A stretch of DNA of 64,000 nt from Paenibacillus taiwanensis DSM 18679 (GCF_000425125.1 NZ_AULE01000023.1:186001-250000), one strand, 5' to 3'. Numbered from the stretch's first letter, positions 26,783-35,816 are shown. A program made the numbers and translations. The notes: generated by a model not told the origin, from the letters alone.

Positions 26783-28135
26783 TTATTTCCCTTCCTTGAT
26801 CGCTTTCTCTTGCGCTTGCTGCATACGCTCAGCTGCTTTTTCTGGTGTTATTTTGCCGCCCAGCAGCTCTTGTACCGTCTGCTCCAACGTAACTTTTACA
26901 CTCTTTTGTACAAGTGCATCGAATGCAGGGAACGCACCTTTGGCGGAGCCTTGAGATTCACCTAGTGACTTCACCAGCTCTGTTGCCCCTTCCACGTTGC
27001 TAACTCCTTTCATCGCAGGAATACGACTTGATTCGATAAGGCTTCGTTTTTGCTGCTCCACATTGTACCAGTTTTTAATAAAAGCTTTGACCGCTTTTAA
27101 TTCGTTTTCCTTTAAGTTGGCAGAGACACCAAATCCATTGGACCAGCCGCCGTTAATATAACCGTCTCCAGGGCCGCCAACGTCAGGAAGCCGGAAGAAG
27201 CCGGATACATCTTTAACTGTAGAGGTGTCGCCTGTGATGGCATTAGCAGCCCAACTGCCATCAAACAGCATCGCCGCTTTGCCTGTATAGAAGTTGGCTT
27301 GACCTTGAGAATACTTTAGACCAAGAACGTTCGGATCGATGTACCCTTTGTTTTTCAGATCCTGTACACGTTTTAAAGCTTCCACAACAGCAGGATCTGT
27401 CCACTTGGTTGCGCCTGTCGCAAAGCCATCTTGCAGTGCAGGTCCGCCAAGGCCAACGAACAGACTGTTCACGAGCATGTTGGCTACCCATCCGTCGCCA
27501 GAACCATCTCCCATTGCAATTGGTGTAATGCCTTTTGCTTTAAGTGCTTCGCACACAGCAAGCAATTCATCCCAGGTTTTAGGGACGGTTACACCTGCAT
27601 CTTCGAATAGCTTTTTATTATAAAAGAACCCCTCAATATAACCTGATTCGGGAAGTCCATATATTTTTCCATCCACTGTGAATTCCCTTAAATTAAAGAA
27701 GGCGTCCGCGATACCAAGCTCGGTCAACATATCATTTAGGGCAAGTAAACGTCCTGCTTTTGCGTATTTGATCGTATCATCTCCACCAAACAGGTTAAAT
27801 AATGGAGGCTGTGTACCGCTGGTCATCTCGGCTTTCAGCTTTACGTCGCGGTTCACTGTATCTTCAACACCATCGAGCTTGAATTTCAAGCCAGGTACTT
27901 CCTTCTCTGTTGCCGCGGATACTTCCTCAAGCTGTTTTAGCATGGCCTTTGCGGTGTCACGTACGTTTATGTGACGGATAACAACGTCAAACGACTCTGC
28001 TTTCTCTGGTTCAGGAGTCGTAGTTCCACCTGATTCCTTTGGTGGGTCAGCCGGTTTGCTAGAACCGCTGCATCCTGCTAGTGTGAGCATTCCCATAAGT
28101 GCAACGATCATCAATAACGTCAAGCTTTTTTTCAT
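26783..28135 (-). CDS. Extracellular sugar-binding lipoprotein of an ABC importer
   Basis: Family 1 solute-binding protein, 450 aa. A lipoprotein signal with lipobox LAGC puts the lipidated Cys at residue 22, followed by a Ser/Pro/Glu-rich linker. The body has motifs of the CUT1 binding proteins (YGLPESGYIEGFFYNKKLFEDAGV, split around the FYNKxLF core; MLFDGSWA). It delivers an unknown sugar or oligosaccharide to the MalF/MalG-like permeases. It is the promoter-proximal gene, with a ~425-nt leader that contains a CcpA-type site and a 40-codon ORF. No sensor kinase or AraC regulator flanks the operon, unlike many Paenibacillus sugar systems. Confidence 0.92.
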   Translation of the reverse strand: MKKSLTLLMIVALMGMLTLAGCSGSSKPADPPKESGGTTTPEPEKAESFDVVIRHINVRDTAKAMLKQLEEVSAATEKEVPGLKFKLDGVEDTVNRDVKLKAEMTSGTQPPLFNLFGGDDTIKYAKAGRLLALNDMLTELGIADAFFNLREFTVDGKIYGLPESGYIEGFFYNKKLFEDAGVTVPKTWDELLAVCEALKAKGITPIAMGDGSGDGWVANMLVNSLFVGLGGPALQDGFATGATKWTDPAVVEALKRVQDLKNKGYIDPNVLGLKYSQGQANFYTGKAAMLFDGSWAANAITGDTSTVKDVSGFFRLPDVGGPGDGYINGGWSNGFGVSANLKENELKAVKAFIKNWYNVEQQKRSLIESSRIPAMKGVSNVEGATELVKSLGESQGSAKGAFPAFDALVQKSVKVTLEQTVQELLGGKITPEKAAERMQQAQEKAIKEGK

Positions 28136-28186
28136 TTCTTAACACTCCCGCATTCAAATTTGTTTTAGCGTGAAAGATGGACAAGG

Positions 28187-28309
28187 CTACCATTCAAGCT
28201 GATGCGTGAACTTGGAGCTGGCGAAATGAGGACTGAACCTGCTGACTGTATCCCCCTCTTTGGATAATACGTATTCAATAAAGCTATACGCAGCAAAGCT
28301 AGGCAGCAT
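28187..28309 (-). CDS. Candidate 40-residue leader ORF upstream of the sugar operon
   Basis: A 41-codon frame on the minus strand begins with ATG 28309 and ends with TAG at 28189-28187, 51 bp before the binding-protein gene. AAGGAGGTGAT, complementary to the whole anti-Shine-Dalgarno, lies directly at the start; the gap to ATG is only 2 nt, which is short. The product begins MLPSFAAYSFIEYVLSKEG and ends KFTHQLEW, with no signal peptide or membrane helix. It could be a regulatory leader peptide or a chance frame. I recognise no family. Confidence 0.4.
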   Translation of the reverse strand: MLPSFAAYSFIEYVLSKEGDTVSRFSPHFASSKFTHQLEW

Positions 28310-28538
28310 CACCTCCTTAAAGCATGTTGTGAAGTATGTTTTAAAGTTAGCTGTGTAGGATAAGGTGTGTAGAATTTATAAATGTAGCAGGTAAAATGGT
28401 GTGTAAAGTCGATGGTGAGTCTTCGGTTGAGTTAATATTAGCTACCGTATTTGTGAGTAACGTGAGGTGAGTTGTTCGTTAGGTCAGTGGTTGTTAGAAA
28501 GTGTTAGCGGTTATCTTTTTAGCCATAAACCACAATAA

Positions 28539-28594
28539 TGAAAGCGCTTTTTTAGTTGATATGAGGATAATAACACAAATAAATCAAATTACAA
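28539..28594 (-). promoter_or_regulatory. Promoter with cre-like site for the sugar operon
   Basis: On the minus strand TTGTAA (28594-28589), a 16-bp spacer and TATTAT (28572-28567) form a sigma-A promoter. TGAAAGCGCTTTTT at 28539-28552 contains the perfect palindrome AAAGCGCTTT and agrees with the CcpA cre consensus except at its last positions. It lies at about +8 to +21, where CcpA or a LacI-family repressor would block transcription. The leader to the first gene is about 425 nt. Confidence 0.6.
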
Positions 28595-28610
28595 GATGCT
28601 TGAATCGAAA

Positions 28611-28645
28611 ATAGAAAAAAGAAAAAGCCTCATGGGGTTGAGGCT
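28611..28645 (-). terminator. Terminator overlapping the end of the MFS gene
   Basis: On the minus strand AGCCTCA and TGAGGCT (28645-28639, 28632-28626) pair around ACCCCA and are followed by TTTTTC and more T. The gene's own TGA stop lies inside the stem. Confidence 0.8.
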
Positions 28646-29910
28646 TCAGTAGTTGAGGTTCGTTTCATATGAGCTTCTCGAAACATGAAGTAAAAGCATA
28701 CAGCGGCTGTCACATACAACAATCCCGTTATACAAAATGTCAGGGCATACCCCCAGTAGCTTCCATAATGCGTAATGAGAGACGATTGTACGGTACCCAT
28801 GCTAGCCCATCCTAACATAAAGGCAGTCTGGGTAAAGGAATTAGCGATCCCTCTCCTGCGGTCGGACACAAGGTCAACCATTAGGGTAGATTGAATAGGG
28901 TTAGCCGCATTCATAAGCGCTTGCCGAAATAAGAAGCTGACGGAAGCAATGACGAACAGGTTCGTAAAGCCGGTCAAGAGCAGAAAAGGCAATGACAGCA
29001 GTTGAAAATATACAACCGCGCGTACTTGGCCGACGCGCTTGGCTAACGATGGTCCGATCAGGATCGAAAAAATGGTCATTACTTGCCCAAGTGAAACCAG
29101 TAGGCCGACTGCCGTTAACGAGACGTGGAAGCGGTCGGTAAAGTACAGGTTCAAGTAGGGTACGACCAGGCCGGAGCCAAAGCCAACAAGAAGTTGGGCT
29201 AATGTAAATTGAATGATTCGTTTCCAGTCCTCATCCTGGCGCAAGCCTGACGGTAACGGGGAGGGTTGTTTCTCGACTAGTAAAGGCTCAGGCTGCACCA
29301 GCTTGTTTTCTTTTACGAACAGTAAGGGCACAAAGGAAGCGAGGCTGACTGCACCACCAACCATAAGTACCAATTGGAGACTGGATACTTTGTCCCAGCC
29401 AACGCCTTGCATCCAGTCGGCCCAGATGCCGCCTCCTATGCTACCGATAACCTGTGCAGCAAGCACCATAGAGAAATGGTAGCTGAAAATGTGCAGCCTT
29501 TGTGACTTGTCAATGTTGGCAGCAAGGAAAGGCACGGCAAGCACTTGATAAAAGGAAGCAAACAAGCCGGAGCACACAGCAAACAGTTGCAGCCCTAGTT
29601 CACCTTCGACATACGACCGTCCCATAAAGCTAAGTCCGGTAAATAAGGCGCCGATAATGAGGATGTTTTTCCGGCTAATGCGATCCCCTGCGAGGCCGAT
29701 GGGGATAAACATCAGGGCGGTGGCCAGGGACTGTATGCTGACAAGTGTTCCATTCATCGCCTGATTAAATCCAAGTGCCTGAATATATAAGTTGTACAGC
29801 ACCATAAACATGCCGCTTCCGAATTGATAGAGCAAATTAGAAATAAAGAACAGCTTAATATTCCGGTTCCAATGTTTGATTTCTGACCATAAATGATGAG
29901 GATAACGCAT
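28630..29910 (-). CDS. MFS transporter of unknown substrate
   Basis: Major facilitator protein of 426 aa with about 12 membrane segments. The loop 2-3 motif is GLAGDRISRKNILIIGA, a form of MFS motif A. ATG 29910 is chosen because CGGAGG precedes it; the frame continues upstream to 29988 without a site. Monocistronic, between the sugar operon promoter and the marR region. The sequence is closest in feel to drug or metabolite exporters, but I cannot name a substrate. Confidence 0.85.
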   Translation of the reverse strand: MRYPHHLWSEIKHWNRNIKLFFISNLLYQFGSGMFMVLYNLYIQALGFNQAMNGTLVSIQSLATALMFIPIGLAGDRISRKNILIIGALFTGLSFMGRSYVEGELGLQLFAVCSGLFASFYQVLAVPFLAANIDKSQRLHIFSYHFSMVLAAQVIGSIGGGIWADWMQGVGWDKVSSLQLVLMVGGAVSLASFVPLLFVKENKLVQPEPLLVEKQPSPLPSGLRQDEDWKRIIQFTLAQLLVGFGSGLVVPYLNLYFTDRFHVSLTAVGLLVSLGQVMTIFSILIGPSLAKRVGQVRAVVYFQLLSLPFLLLTGFTNLFVIASVSFLFRQALMNAANPIQSTLMVDLVSDRRRGIANSFTQTAFMLGWASMGTVQSSLITHYGSYWGYALTFCITGLLYVTAAVCFYFMFREAHMKRTSTTEASTP

Positions 29911-30150
29911 AAATAACCTCCGAGTATTGGTGAATGGCTTATCTATTGTATCAGGGGTTAATCTGGAAGGGAAAGGGAGGAAAGTCATAGTTTATTGCTA
30001 AAACAGCCTTATATCTGCCGATTGCTCCTGCTATCTATTAAACAGCAGTTAAATAGTCACGAAGCAAATAAAGACGAGATGCATGCGTTGTATATGTAAC
30101 GGGGGGAGTAAGTTCTCCATATGTATGTCAGGGCGTGCCGGATTAAGAAT
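29911..30150. other. Intergenic region between the MFS gene and the marR promoter
   Basis: About 240 bases with nothing I can support as a gene or site. The marR promoter begins at 30151. Confidence 0.5.
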
Positions 30151-30180
30151 TTGACAGTAAAAGTTTTACGAATATATAAT
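30151..30180 (+). promoter_or_regulatory. marR-ABC promoter with palindrome in the spacer
   Basis: TTGACA (30151-30156), an 18-bp spacer and TATAAT (30175-30180). The perfect palindrome GTAAAAGTTTTAC at 30157-30169 fills the spacer, the expected position of a MarR-type operator for autorepression. A second palindrome, AATAG-TAAAG-CTATT, lies in the leader near 30226-30240. Confidence 0.7.
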
Positions 30181-30281
30181 TATATTAATAAAATAATAAA
30201 TAGATTAATAATTAGATTAGCTATTAAATAGTAAAGCTATTGAATAAATGGGTGAACATAAATGATGAAGGGGGAGATGGG

Positions 30282-30776
30282 TTGTTTGATCAAGAGACGA
30301 CAGCTTATAAGCTTGCGCAGTCTTTTATGCGATTAAGCAGGGCTGAGTGGCATCAACGTATGCATACTGGTAAAAAGCGCAGTGAGATGATGGTGTTGTT
30401 CTGTTTGAAACGTCGGGCACATGATGGAGAGCCAGCTATGCGAGTGTCTGAGATTAGCAGTTTGCTGCGAGTTGCTTCACCTACAGTTACACAGACTTTA
30501 AATGGTATGGAAAATAAAGGATTGATTCAAAGAGTCATGGACAAGCAAGATCGACGTGCAGTTCGGGTAAAGCTAACGGAAGCAGGCATGAAGTTGACAG
30601 AGGAAGGGGAGCAGCAATTTGCTGTTCATATGAACGGCCTCCTTACATACTTGGGTGAAGAGGATAGCGGTCAACTAGCCGAATTGCTGAACAAAGTATA
30701 CGAGTATTACGACATGCTTAACAAGGAACATGAGCAGTATAAAGAGACATGTAAAGATGGAGTTGAGGAAACATGA
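30282..30776 (+). CDS. MarR-family transcriptional regulator of the ABC pair
   Basis: Winged-helix repressor, about 164 aa. The recognition region SEISSLLRVASPTVTQTLNGMENKGLIQR is the MarR wHTH helix pair (core SPTVTQTLNGME), followed by the wing DKQDRRAVRVKLTEAG. Start uncertain: TTG 30282 is preferred because GGGGGAG lies 5 nt upstream, but in-frame TTG 30240 and GTG 30252 exist. The stop overlaps the first ABC gene. The operon layout of marR with two ABC halves, and a palindrome in its promoter, indicate repression of the exporter until an inducer binds. Confidence 0.88.
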   Translation: MFDQETTAYKLAQSFMRLSRAEWHQRMHTGKKRSEMMVLFCLKRRAHDGEPAMRVSEISSLLRVASPTVTQTLNGMENKGLIQRVMDKQDRRAVRVKLTEAGMKLTEEGEQQFAVHMNGLLTYLGEEDSGQLAELLNKVYEYYDMLNKEHEQYKETCKDGVEET

Positions 30777-32500
30777 TGAAATTGTTTCGTTATTTAAAGC
30801 CGTATCGGCTGCCGATTGGAATTATATTGGCGCTTGTATTTGTACAATCGCTGTCTGAATTGTACTTGCCTACGTTAATGTCCGATATCGTTAACTTTGG
30901 TATTTCAAAAGGAGATGTACCTTATATATGGCAGATTGGGGGCATCATGCTCGCAGTAGCTATTGGCGGGACAATCTGTGCCATCATTAGCAGCTACATG
31001 TCGGCAAAAGTAGCTATGGGGTATGGTAAGTTGATGCGTGGCAAAGTATTTAACCATGTGCAGCACTTCTCTTTACAGGAATTTGATCAAATAGGGACAT
31101 CGTCGCTAATTACAAGGACGACCAATGATATTACCCAAGTGCAGCAAGTGCTCGTTATGATATTGCGGATGATGATCAGTGCGCCAATGATGTGTATCGG
31201 CGGTATCATTATGGCGGTTAACAAGGACGCAAAGCTTACATTGGTGCTCGCAGTCGTCATTCCCATTTTGGCTTTGGCGATATTTGCGGTAGCGAGCAAA
31301 GGCATACCTTTATTTAAAGCGATGCAAAAAAAGCTGGATCACCTCAATTTAGTGCTGCGTGAAGGTTTGATCGGTATTCGTGTAATCCGCTCCTTTAACC
31401 GAACGACTCATGAGAAGCAGCGCTTTAATGACGCCAATACAGATTTAACGCAGACAGCAGTCAAGGTTAACCGGATTATGGCGTCACTTATGCCGATTAT
31501 GATGTTGGCGTTTAACTTTTCAACGATTGCTATTATATGGTTCGGCAGTGAACGGATTAACGCAGGTAGCATGCAAGTAGGCGATTTAATGGCATTTATC
31601 CAATATGCGACCCAAATTATGTTTTCCCTCGTTATGGTCTCGATCATATTTGTAATGATTCCGCGTGCTTCTGCTTCGGCAACTCGTATTAATGAGGTGT
31701 TGGACATGGAGCCTGTTATTCGGGACCAAGTGAATGGAAAGCAGACAACCAGCCAACACGGATATGTTGAATTTGATCGTGTTACGTTTAGTTACCCTGG
31801 AGCAGAAAATCCTGCCTTGTCCAATATTTCATTTAGCGCCCGCCCAGGTGAGACAACTGCGATTATAGGTGGCACAGGATCGGGCAAGTCCACGATGCTT
31901 AACTTAATTCCGCGCTTCTACGACATTGACAGCGGGCGAATTCTCGTGGATGGCATCGACGTCAGGGAGATGTCACATGATTATTTAAGATCGAAGATCG
32001 GACTCGTGCCACAGAAGGCAGTCTTGTTTTCGGGCACAATTGCTGACAACATCCGGTACGGTAAACAGGATGCTACCGATGAAGAGATAAGACACGCAGC
32101 AGATGTGGCACAAGCGACAGCCTTTATTAACGAAATGCCGGATGGATTTGAATCTATGATTGCCCAAGGCGGCACGAATGTCTCTGGAGGCCAGAAGCAG
32201 CGATTATCTATTGCTCGCGCCTTGGTGCGCAAGCCGGAGATTTATATATTTGATGATAGCTTTTCGGCGCTGGATTTCAAGACGGATGCGAAGCTGCGGG
32301 CAGCTTTAAAGGGAGAAACGGTAAATTCGACCGTCATCCTAGTTGCGCAGCGTGTTAGCACCGTTATGGATGCCGACCGGATTATTGTAATGGAGGAAGG
32401 CAAGATTGCAGACGTTGGTACGCATAAAGAGCTGCTAGAGAAGAGCGACGTATATCGTGAGATCGTGTCCTCGCAGTTGTCAGAGGAGGAGATTGCGTGA
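30773..32500 (+). CDS. Heterodimeric multidrug ABC exporter, Asp-type half (second pair)
   Basis: 575 aa: six-helix domain (about 8-300) and ATPase with Walker A GGTGSGKST, canonical signature VSGGQKQRLSIARAL and Walker B YIFDDSFSALD, in which Asp replaces the catalytic Glu. It is clearly homologous to the half-exporter at 12982 (both begin with a LKPYR motif and share VLREGLIGIRVIRSF / VLRENLLGMRLIKSF segments). Coupled to marR upstream (overlapping stop/start) and to the next gene downstream. ATG 30773 and 30776 are both possible. Confidence 0.88.
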   Translation: MMKLFRYLKPYRLPIGIILALVFVQSLSELYLPTLMSDIVNFGISKGDVPYIWQIGGIMLAVAIGGTICAIISSYMSAKVAMGYGKLMRGKVFNHVQHFSLQEFDQIGTSSLITRTTNDITQVQQVLVMILRMMISAPMMCIGGIIMAVNKDAKLTLVLAVVIPILALAIFAVASKGIPLFKAMQKKLDHLNLVLREGLIGIRVIRSFNRTTHEKQRFNDANTDLTQTAVKVNRIMASLMPIMMLAFNFSTIAIIWFGSERINAGSMQVGDLMAFIQYATQIMFSLVMVSIIFVMIPRASASATRINEVLDMEPVIRDQVNGKQTTSQHGYVEFDRVTFSYPGAENPALSNISFSARPGETTAIIGGTGSGKSTMLNLIPRFYDIDSGRILVDGIDVREMSHDYLRSKIGLVPQKAVLFSGTIADNIRYGKQDATDEEIRHAADVAQATAFINEMPDGFESMIAQGGTNVSGGQKQRLSIARALVRKPEIYIFDDSFSALDFKTDAKLRAALKGETVNSTVILVAQRVSTVMDADRIIVMEEGKIADVGTHKELLEKSDVYREIVSSQLSEEEIA

Positions 32501-34371
32501 GTGACCTGAAAAAATCAACAAAGTCTGGCGGTAAGCATGGCGGCATGGGGCCGATGGGGCCTGGCATGATGATGCCTGGCGATAAGGCTAAAGATTTCAA
32601 AGGAACGTTAAAGCGGCTGCTCCGGTATTTAAAGCCTAGTCGCACGAAGTTGATTGTTATTTTCTTTATGGCCATTTGCAGTACGGTGTTCTCTATCGTC
32701 AGCCCAAAAATTATGGGGAAGGCGACTACGAAGCTGTATGAATTTACGATGGCCAAGCTGAACGGTTTGCCAGCCGTAATGGACTTTGAATTTATTAATC
32801 AAATCCTGCTGCTGCTCGTTGGTTTGTATTTGTTCAGCGCTTTGTTCAGTTATGTGCAGCAATATATTATGGCTGGTGTAGCGCAAAATGTGGTTTATGA
32901 TATGCGGAAGGAAGTAAATAATAAGTTAAACCGACTGCCGCTTAAATATTTTGACTCACGGACGCACGGTGAAATTTTAAGCCGTGTCACCAATGACGTT
33001 GACAATATTAGTACAACATTACAGCAGAGCCTGACACAGCTTATTACATCTATTATTACGATTATCGGTGTCATTGTAATGATGCTGACGATCAGCCCGC
33101 TGCTGACGTTGATCTGCATGCTCACACTGCCACTAAGTGCAATCGTCATTAAGATGGTCGCATCGCGTTCACAGAAACACTTTGTGGGTCAGCAGAAATC
33201 GCTTGGTGAGTTGAACGGACACGTGGAAGAAATGTACACAGGACACAACATCGTGAAGGCATTCGGCCACGAAGATCAATCGCTTGCACAATTTGGTCAA
33301 ATTAATGATCGTCTGTATGAATCGGGTTGGAGGGCACAATTTATATCCGGTATGATTATGCCGTTGATGAATTTTATCGGCAATATCGGTTATGTGCTTA
33401 TCTGTGTTGTGGGTGGTATTCTAGTTACTCAAAAATCGATTGAAATCGGGGATATTCAGGCGTTTATCCAATATGCGCGCCAATTTACACAGCCCATCGC
33501 ACAAACAGCCAATATCGCTAACATCATCCAATCAACGATAGCTTCAGCAGAACGTGTATTTGAAATATTGGATGAGACGGAAGAGGTTCCGGAAACTGAG
33601 TCTGCTGTAGCAATTGCTAGTCCCGCGGGCAGAGTGGAGTTCGACCATGTTCAATTTGGGTACAAGGCAGATGAGCTGCTGATCAAAGACATGAATGTTG
33701 ATGTAAAGCCAGGTCAAACTATTGCGATCGTGGGACCAACGGGAGCGGGTAAGACGACCTTAATTAATCTGTTAATGCGATTTTATGAAATTAACGGTGG
33801 TGCAATTAAGATTGACGATGTGGACATCACACATATGAAACGCAGTGATCTACGCACCCTGTTTGGGATGGTTCTACAAGACACCTGGCTGTTTAACGGC
33901 ACGATTCGCGACAATATCGCTTACGGTCGTGAGGGCGCTTCGGAAGCCGATATAATACGTGCCGCAAAGGCCGCTCATGCGGATCACTTTATTCGTACGC
34001 TGCCGAAAGGTTATGATACCGTGCTGAATGAAGAAGCGTCTAACATTTCACAAGGGCAAAAGCAACTGCTGACGATTGCACGCGCGATATTAGCTGACCC
34101 TGCAATCTTGATTCTGGATGAAGCGACAAGTAGTGTGGATACACGCACCGAGGTTCATATCCAGAAGGCGATGAATCAATTAATGCAGGGCAGAACGAGC
34201 TTCGTAATCGCGCATCGTTTGTCCACCATTCGTAATGCGGATCTGATTCTGGTCATGAATCAAGGAACCGTGATTGAGCAAGGCACACATGATGAGCTGA
34301 TGCAGCAGAAAGGCTTCTACGCCGACCTGTACAACAGCCAATTTTCAGACTCCGCACCAGCGGTCATCTAA
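32497..34371 (+). CDS. Heterodimeric multidrug ABC exporter, canonical-Glu half (second pair)
   Basis: 624 aa, starting with GTG 32497 that overlaps the upstream stop; GAGGAGGAG precedes it. The N-terminus is a Gly/Met-rich stretch (GGKHGGMGPMGPGMMMPG) of the kind common in such exporters. Six-helix domain, then Walker A GPTGAGKTT, non-canonical signature ISQGQKQLLTIARAIL and Walker B LILDEATSSVD. The asymmetry is the same as in the 14705 gene, so the window holds two paralogous heterodimers. A strong terminator follows. Confidence 0.88.
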   Translation: MSDLKKSTKSGGKHGGMGPMGPGMMMPGDKAKDFKGTLKRLLRYLKPSRTKLIVIFFMAICSTVFSIVSPKIMGKATTKLYEFTMAKLNGLPAVMDFEFINQILLLLVGLYLFSALFSYVQQYIMAGVAQNVVYDMRKEVNNKLNRLPLKYFDSRTHGEILSRVTNDVDNISTTLQQSLTQLITSIITIIGVIVMMLTISPLLTLICMLTLPLSAIVIKMVASRSQKHFVGQQKSLGELNGHVEEMYTGHNIVKAFGHEDQSLAQFGQINDRLYESGWRAQFISGMIMPLMNFIGNIGYVLICVVGGILVTQKSIEIGDIQAFIQYARQFTQPIAQTANIANIIQSTIASAERVFEILDETEEVPETESAVAIASPAGRVEFDHVQFGYKADELLIKDMNVDVKPGQTIAIVGPTGAGKTTLINLLMRFYEINGGAIKIDDVDITHMKRSDLRTLFGMVLQDTWLFNGTIRDNIAYGREGASEADIIRAAKAAHADHFIRTLPKGYDTVLNEEASNISQGQKQLLTIARAILADPAILILDEATSSVDTRTEVHIQKAMNQLMQGRTSFVIAHRLSTIRNADLILVMNQGTVIEQGTHDELMQQKGFYADLYNSQFSDSAPAVI

Positions 34372-34391
34372 ACGCAGCGCCATTTCATGAT

Positions 34392-34441
34392 AACCCGATG
34401 CACACCATCCCTTTGTATGGTGATTGTGATCGGGTTTTTTT
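34392..34441 (+). terminator. Intrinsic terminator of the marR-ABC operon
   Basis: AACCCGAT (34392-34399) pairs with ATCGGGTT (34429-34436) with an inner CACCAT/ATGGTG stem, followed by a T-run. Confidence 0.85.
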
Positions 34442-34475
34442 ATTAACTAAATATTTACATTCCTATAACGACCAC

Positions 34476-34504
34476 TTGACACTTGTGAAGTAAGGTATTT
34501 ATAC
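34476..34504 (+). promoter_or_regulatory. Sigma-A promoter ahead of the REC-AraC regulator
   Basis: TTGACA (34476-34481), 17-bp spacer, TTATAC (34499-34504). The start of the regulator gene is about 275 nt downstream of the predicted transcript start, leaving room for a leader ORF. Confidence 0.65.
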
Positions 34505-34528
34505 ACCTACTATAAAGAAGGCTGACAG

Positions 34529-34720
34529 ATGACGGATGTAGACAAGCCTGCACGCAAGAGAGCCAATCCTTCACGGGTAATGGTTTGCTTTAGGTTGTTT
34601 ATTGTCTTTGTTGTAGTGGTGTCATATGAAAAATTTCCACCTGTGGCCTCGCCAAGCAAAATTGGCGTTGACGAATCAGGTGTTGTTTGTGTTGTCAGGA
34701 TGTGGTTATCGGGTCTTTAA
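34529..34720 (+). CDS. Candidate small membrane peptide in the leader of the regulator
   Basis: A 63-codon frame begins at ATG 34529, about 18 nt after the predicted transcript start and with AGAAGG 7 nt upstream. It starts MTDVDKPARKRANPSR and has a hydrophobic stretch (FRLFIVFVVVV) that could span the membrane. It ends 64 bp before the regulator gene. Position and site support translation; composition of the C-terminus is unremarkable and I recognise no family. It could be a leader ORF or spurious. Confidence 0.3.
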   Translation: MTDVDKPARKRANPSRVMVCFRLFIVFVVVVSYEKFPPVASPSKIGVDESGVVCVVRMWLSGL

Positions 34721-34784
34721 CATGGATGGCAGAGTGGATAAGCTATTTTCGTCTAAATACATCGTAAATAAGGGGGGATGTAAA

Positions 34785-35816
34785 ATGCCACGTATTATGA
34801 TTGCTTCAGCCGACGGCAGTCTGCGTGCGCAAGTACGTGATATGATCGCCAGTCAAGGCTACGACGTCTGGTTAGAAGTCGCTAGTAGGGAGGAGGCTCT
34901 TTGTACTTTAGAGCAGGTGTTGCCCCGCATCGTGCTTGCTGACATGCTGCTGCCAGCAAGCGGTGGGCTGCGACTGATGCAGGATATCGAGCAATCTCAG
35001 CTGCCGGTGGCAATGATCCTGCTCAGTCCCGTATGCAGCTACGACTATGTTCACCAAGCCTTACAAAGTGGAGCGGTTGATTATCTCGTCTATCCATTCG
35101 AGCCGCAAGAGCTTGCACAAGCTTTGCGGCGAGCCGAGAAGCGCTGCGGCATGCTAGAGGGCAATCGCCGCCTCGTGTTATACATGATGCAGCTATTTCA
35201 CGATATGCATGCCATCAAGCCTCATGAGCTGCTAGAGCGGCAAGAGGAGCTGTTACGGCACATCTTTCGCTTAAAACATAGCTATGGCGGGGTGCGTGAG
35301 ATGTATATTCGTATGCTGCAAATGAAGTGGAATCAGATGTTGAAGTCTTATGAGCTGTCGTCAGAAACAGGAGAGACCCAGAACGAGCAGCTTGTGTTGA
35401 AGTGTTCCGAAGATGAGGCCCGGATCAGATGTTATTTCCAACAAATTGCGGAACTCTGGTTAGAGCAATCCGCCAAGCTTCACGGACCGAACAGGAGGCT
35501 TCTTATGAAGATGGCTTGCCTGTATATTAACGAGAACTACAAACAGGAGTTTACGTTAACACAAATCAGTGAGCGTTATGGGATGAGCGTATCTTATTTT
35601 AGCAAACAGTTTAAGCACTATTCTGGTGATACGCTTGTGAATTATGTAAACAAGGTGCGCATTCAAAAAGCGAAGCAGCTTCTGATGCAGCCCCAACTTA
35701 AAATATACGAAGTTGCACATGAGGTCGGTTACTCCACATTGCAATACTTTAATCGCGTATTCAAACAGGTTGAAAATGCGACTCCGCTGGAATACCGCAG
35801 GAAGATTGGTTTATAG
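34785..35816 (+). CDS. REC-AraC response regulator with degenerate receiver
   Basis: 343 aa: N-terminal receiver-like domain (1-115), a linker of about 125 residues, and an AraC double helix-turn-helix (about 245-343; MACLYINENYKQEFTLTQIS, FSKQFKHYSGDT). The phosphoacceptor is present (LADMLLP, D53) and the switch Ser (LLSP, S81), but the acidic pair is reduced to ADG (one Asp) and the conserved Lys is replaced by Tyr in LVYPFEP (Y103). Phosphorylation is therefore doubtful. ATG 34785 has AGGGGGG upstream; the open frame continues to 34626 but without a site. No kinase gene is adjacent. The giant SLH protein gene follows by 188 bp on the same strand and is a plausible target. Confidence 0.87.
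   Translation: MPRIMIASADGSLRAQVRDMIASQGYDVWLEVASREEALCTLEQVLPRIVLADMLLPASGGLRLMQDIEQSQLPVAMILLSPVCSYDYVHQALQSGAVDYLVYPFEPQELAQALRRAEKRCGMLEGNRRLVLYMMQLFHDMHAIKPHELLERQEELLRHIFRLKHSYGGVREMYIRMLQMKWNQMLKSYELSSETGETQNEQLVLKCSEDEARIRCYFQQIAELWLEQSAKLHGPNRRLLMKMACLYINENYKQEFTLTQISERYGMSVSYFSKQFKHYSGDTLVNYVNKVRIQKAKQLLMQPQLKIYEVAHEVGYSTLQYFNRVFKQVENATPLEYRRKIGL

Noticed and set aside
34626-34784. Upstream extension of the REC-AraC regulator
   Set aside because: The receiver fold begins at 34785, where the ribosome binding site is; the extension adds nothing recognisable.
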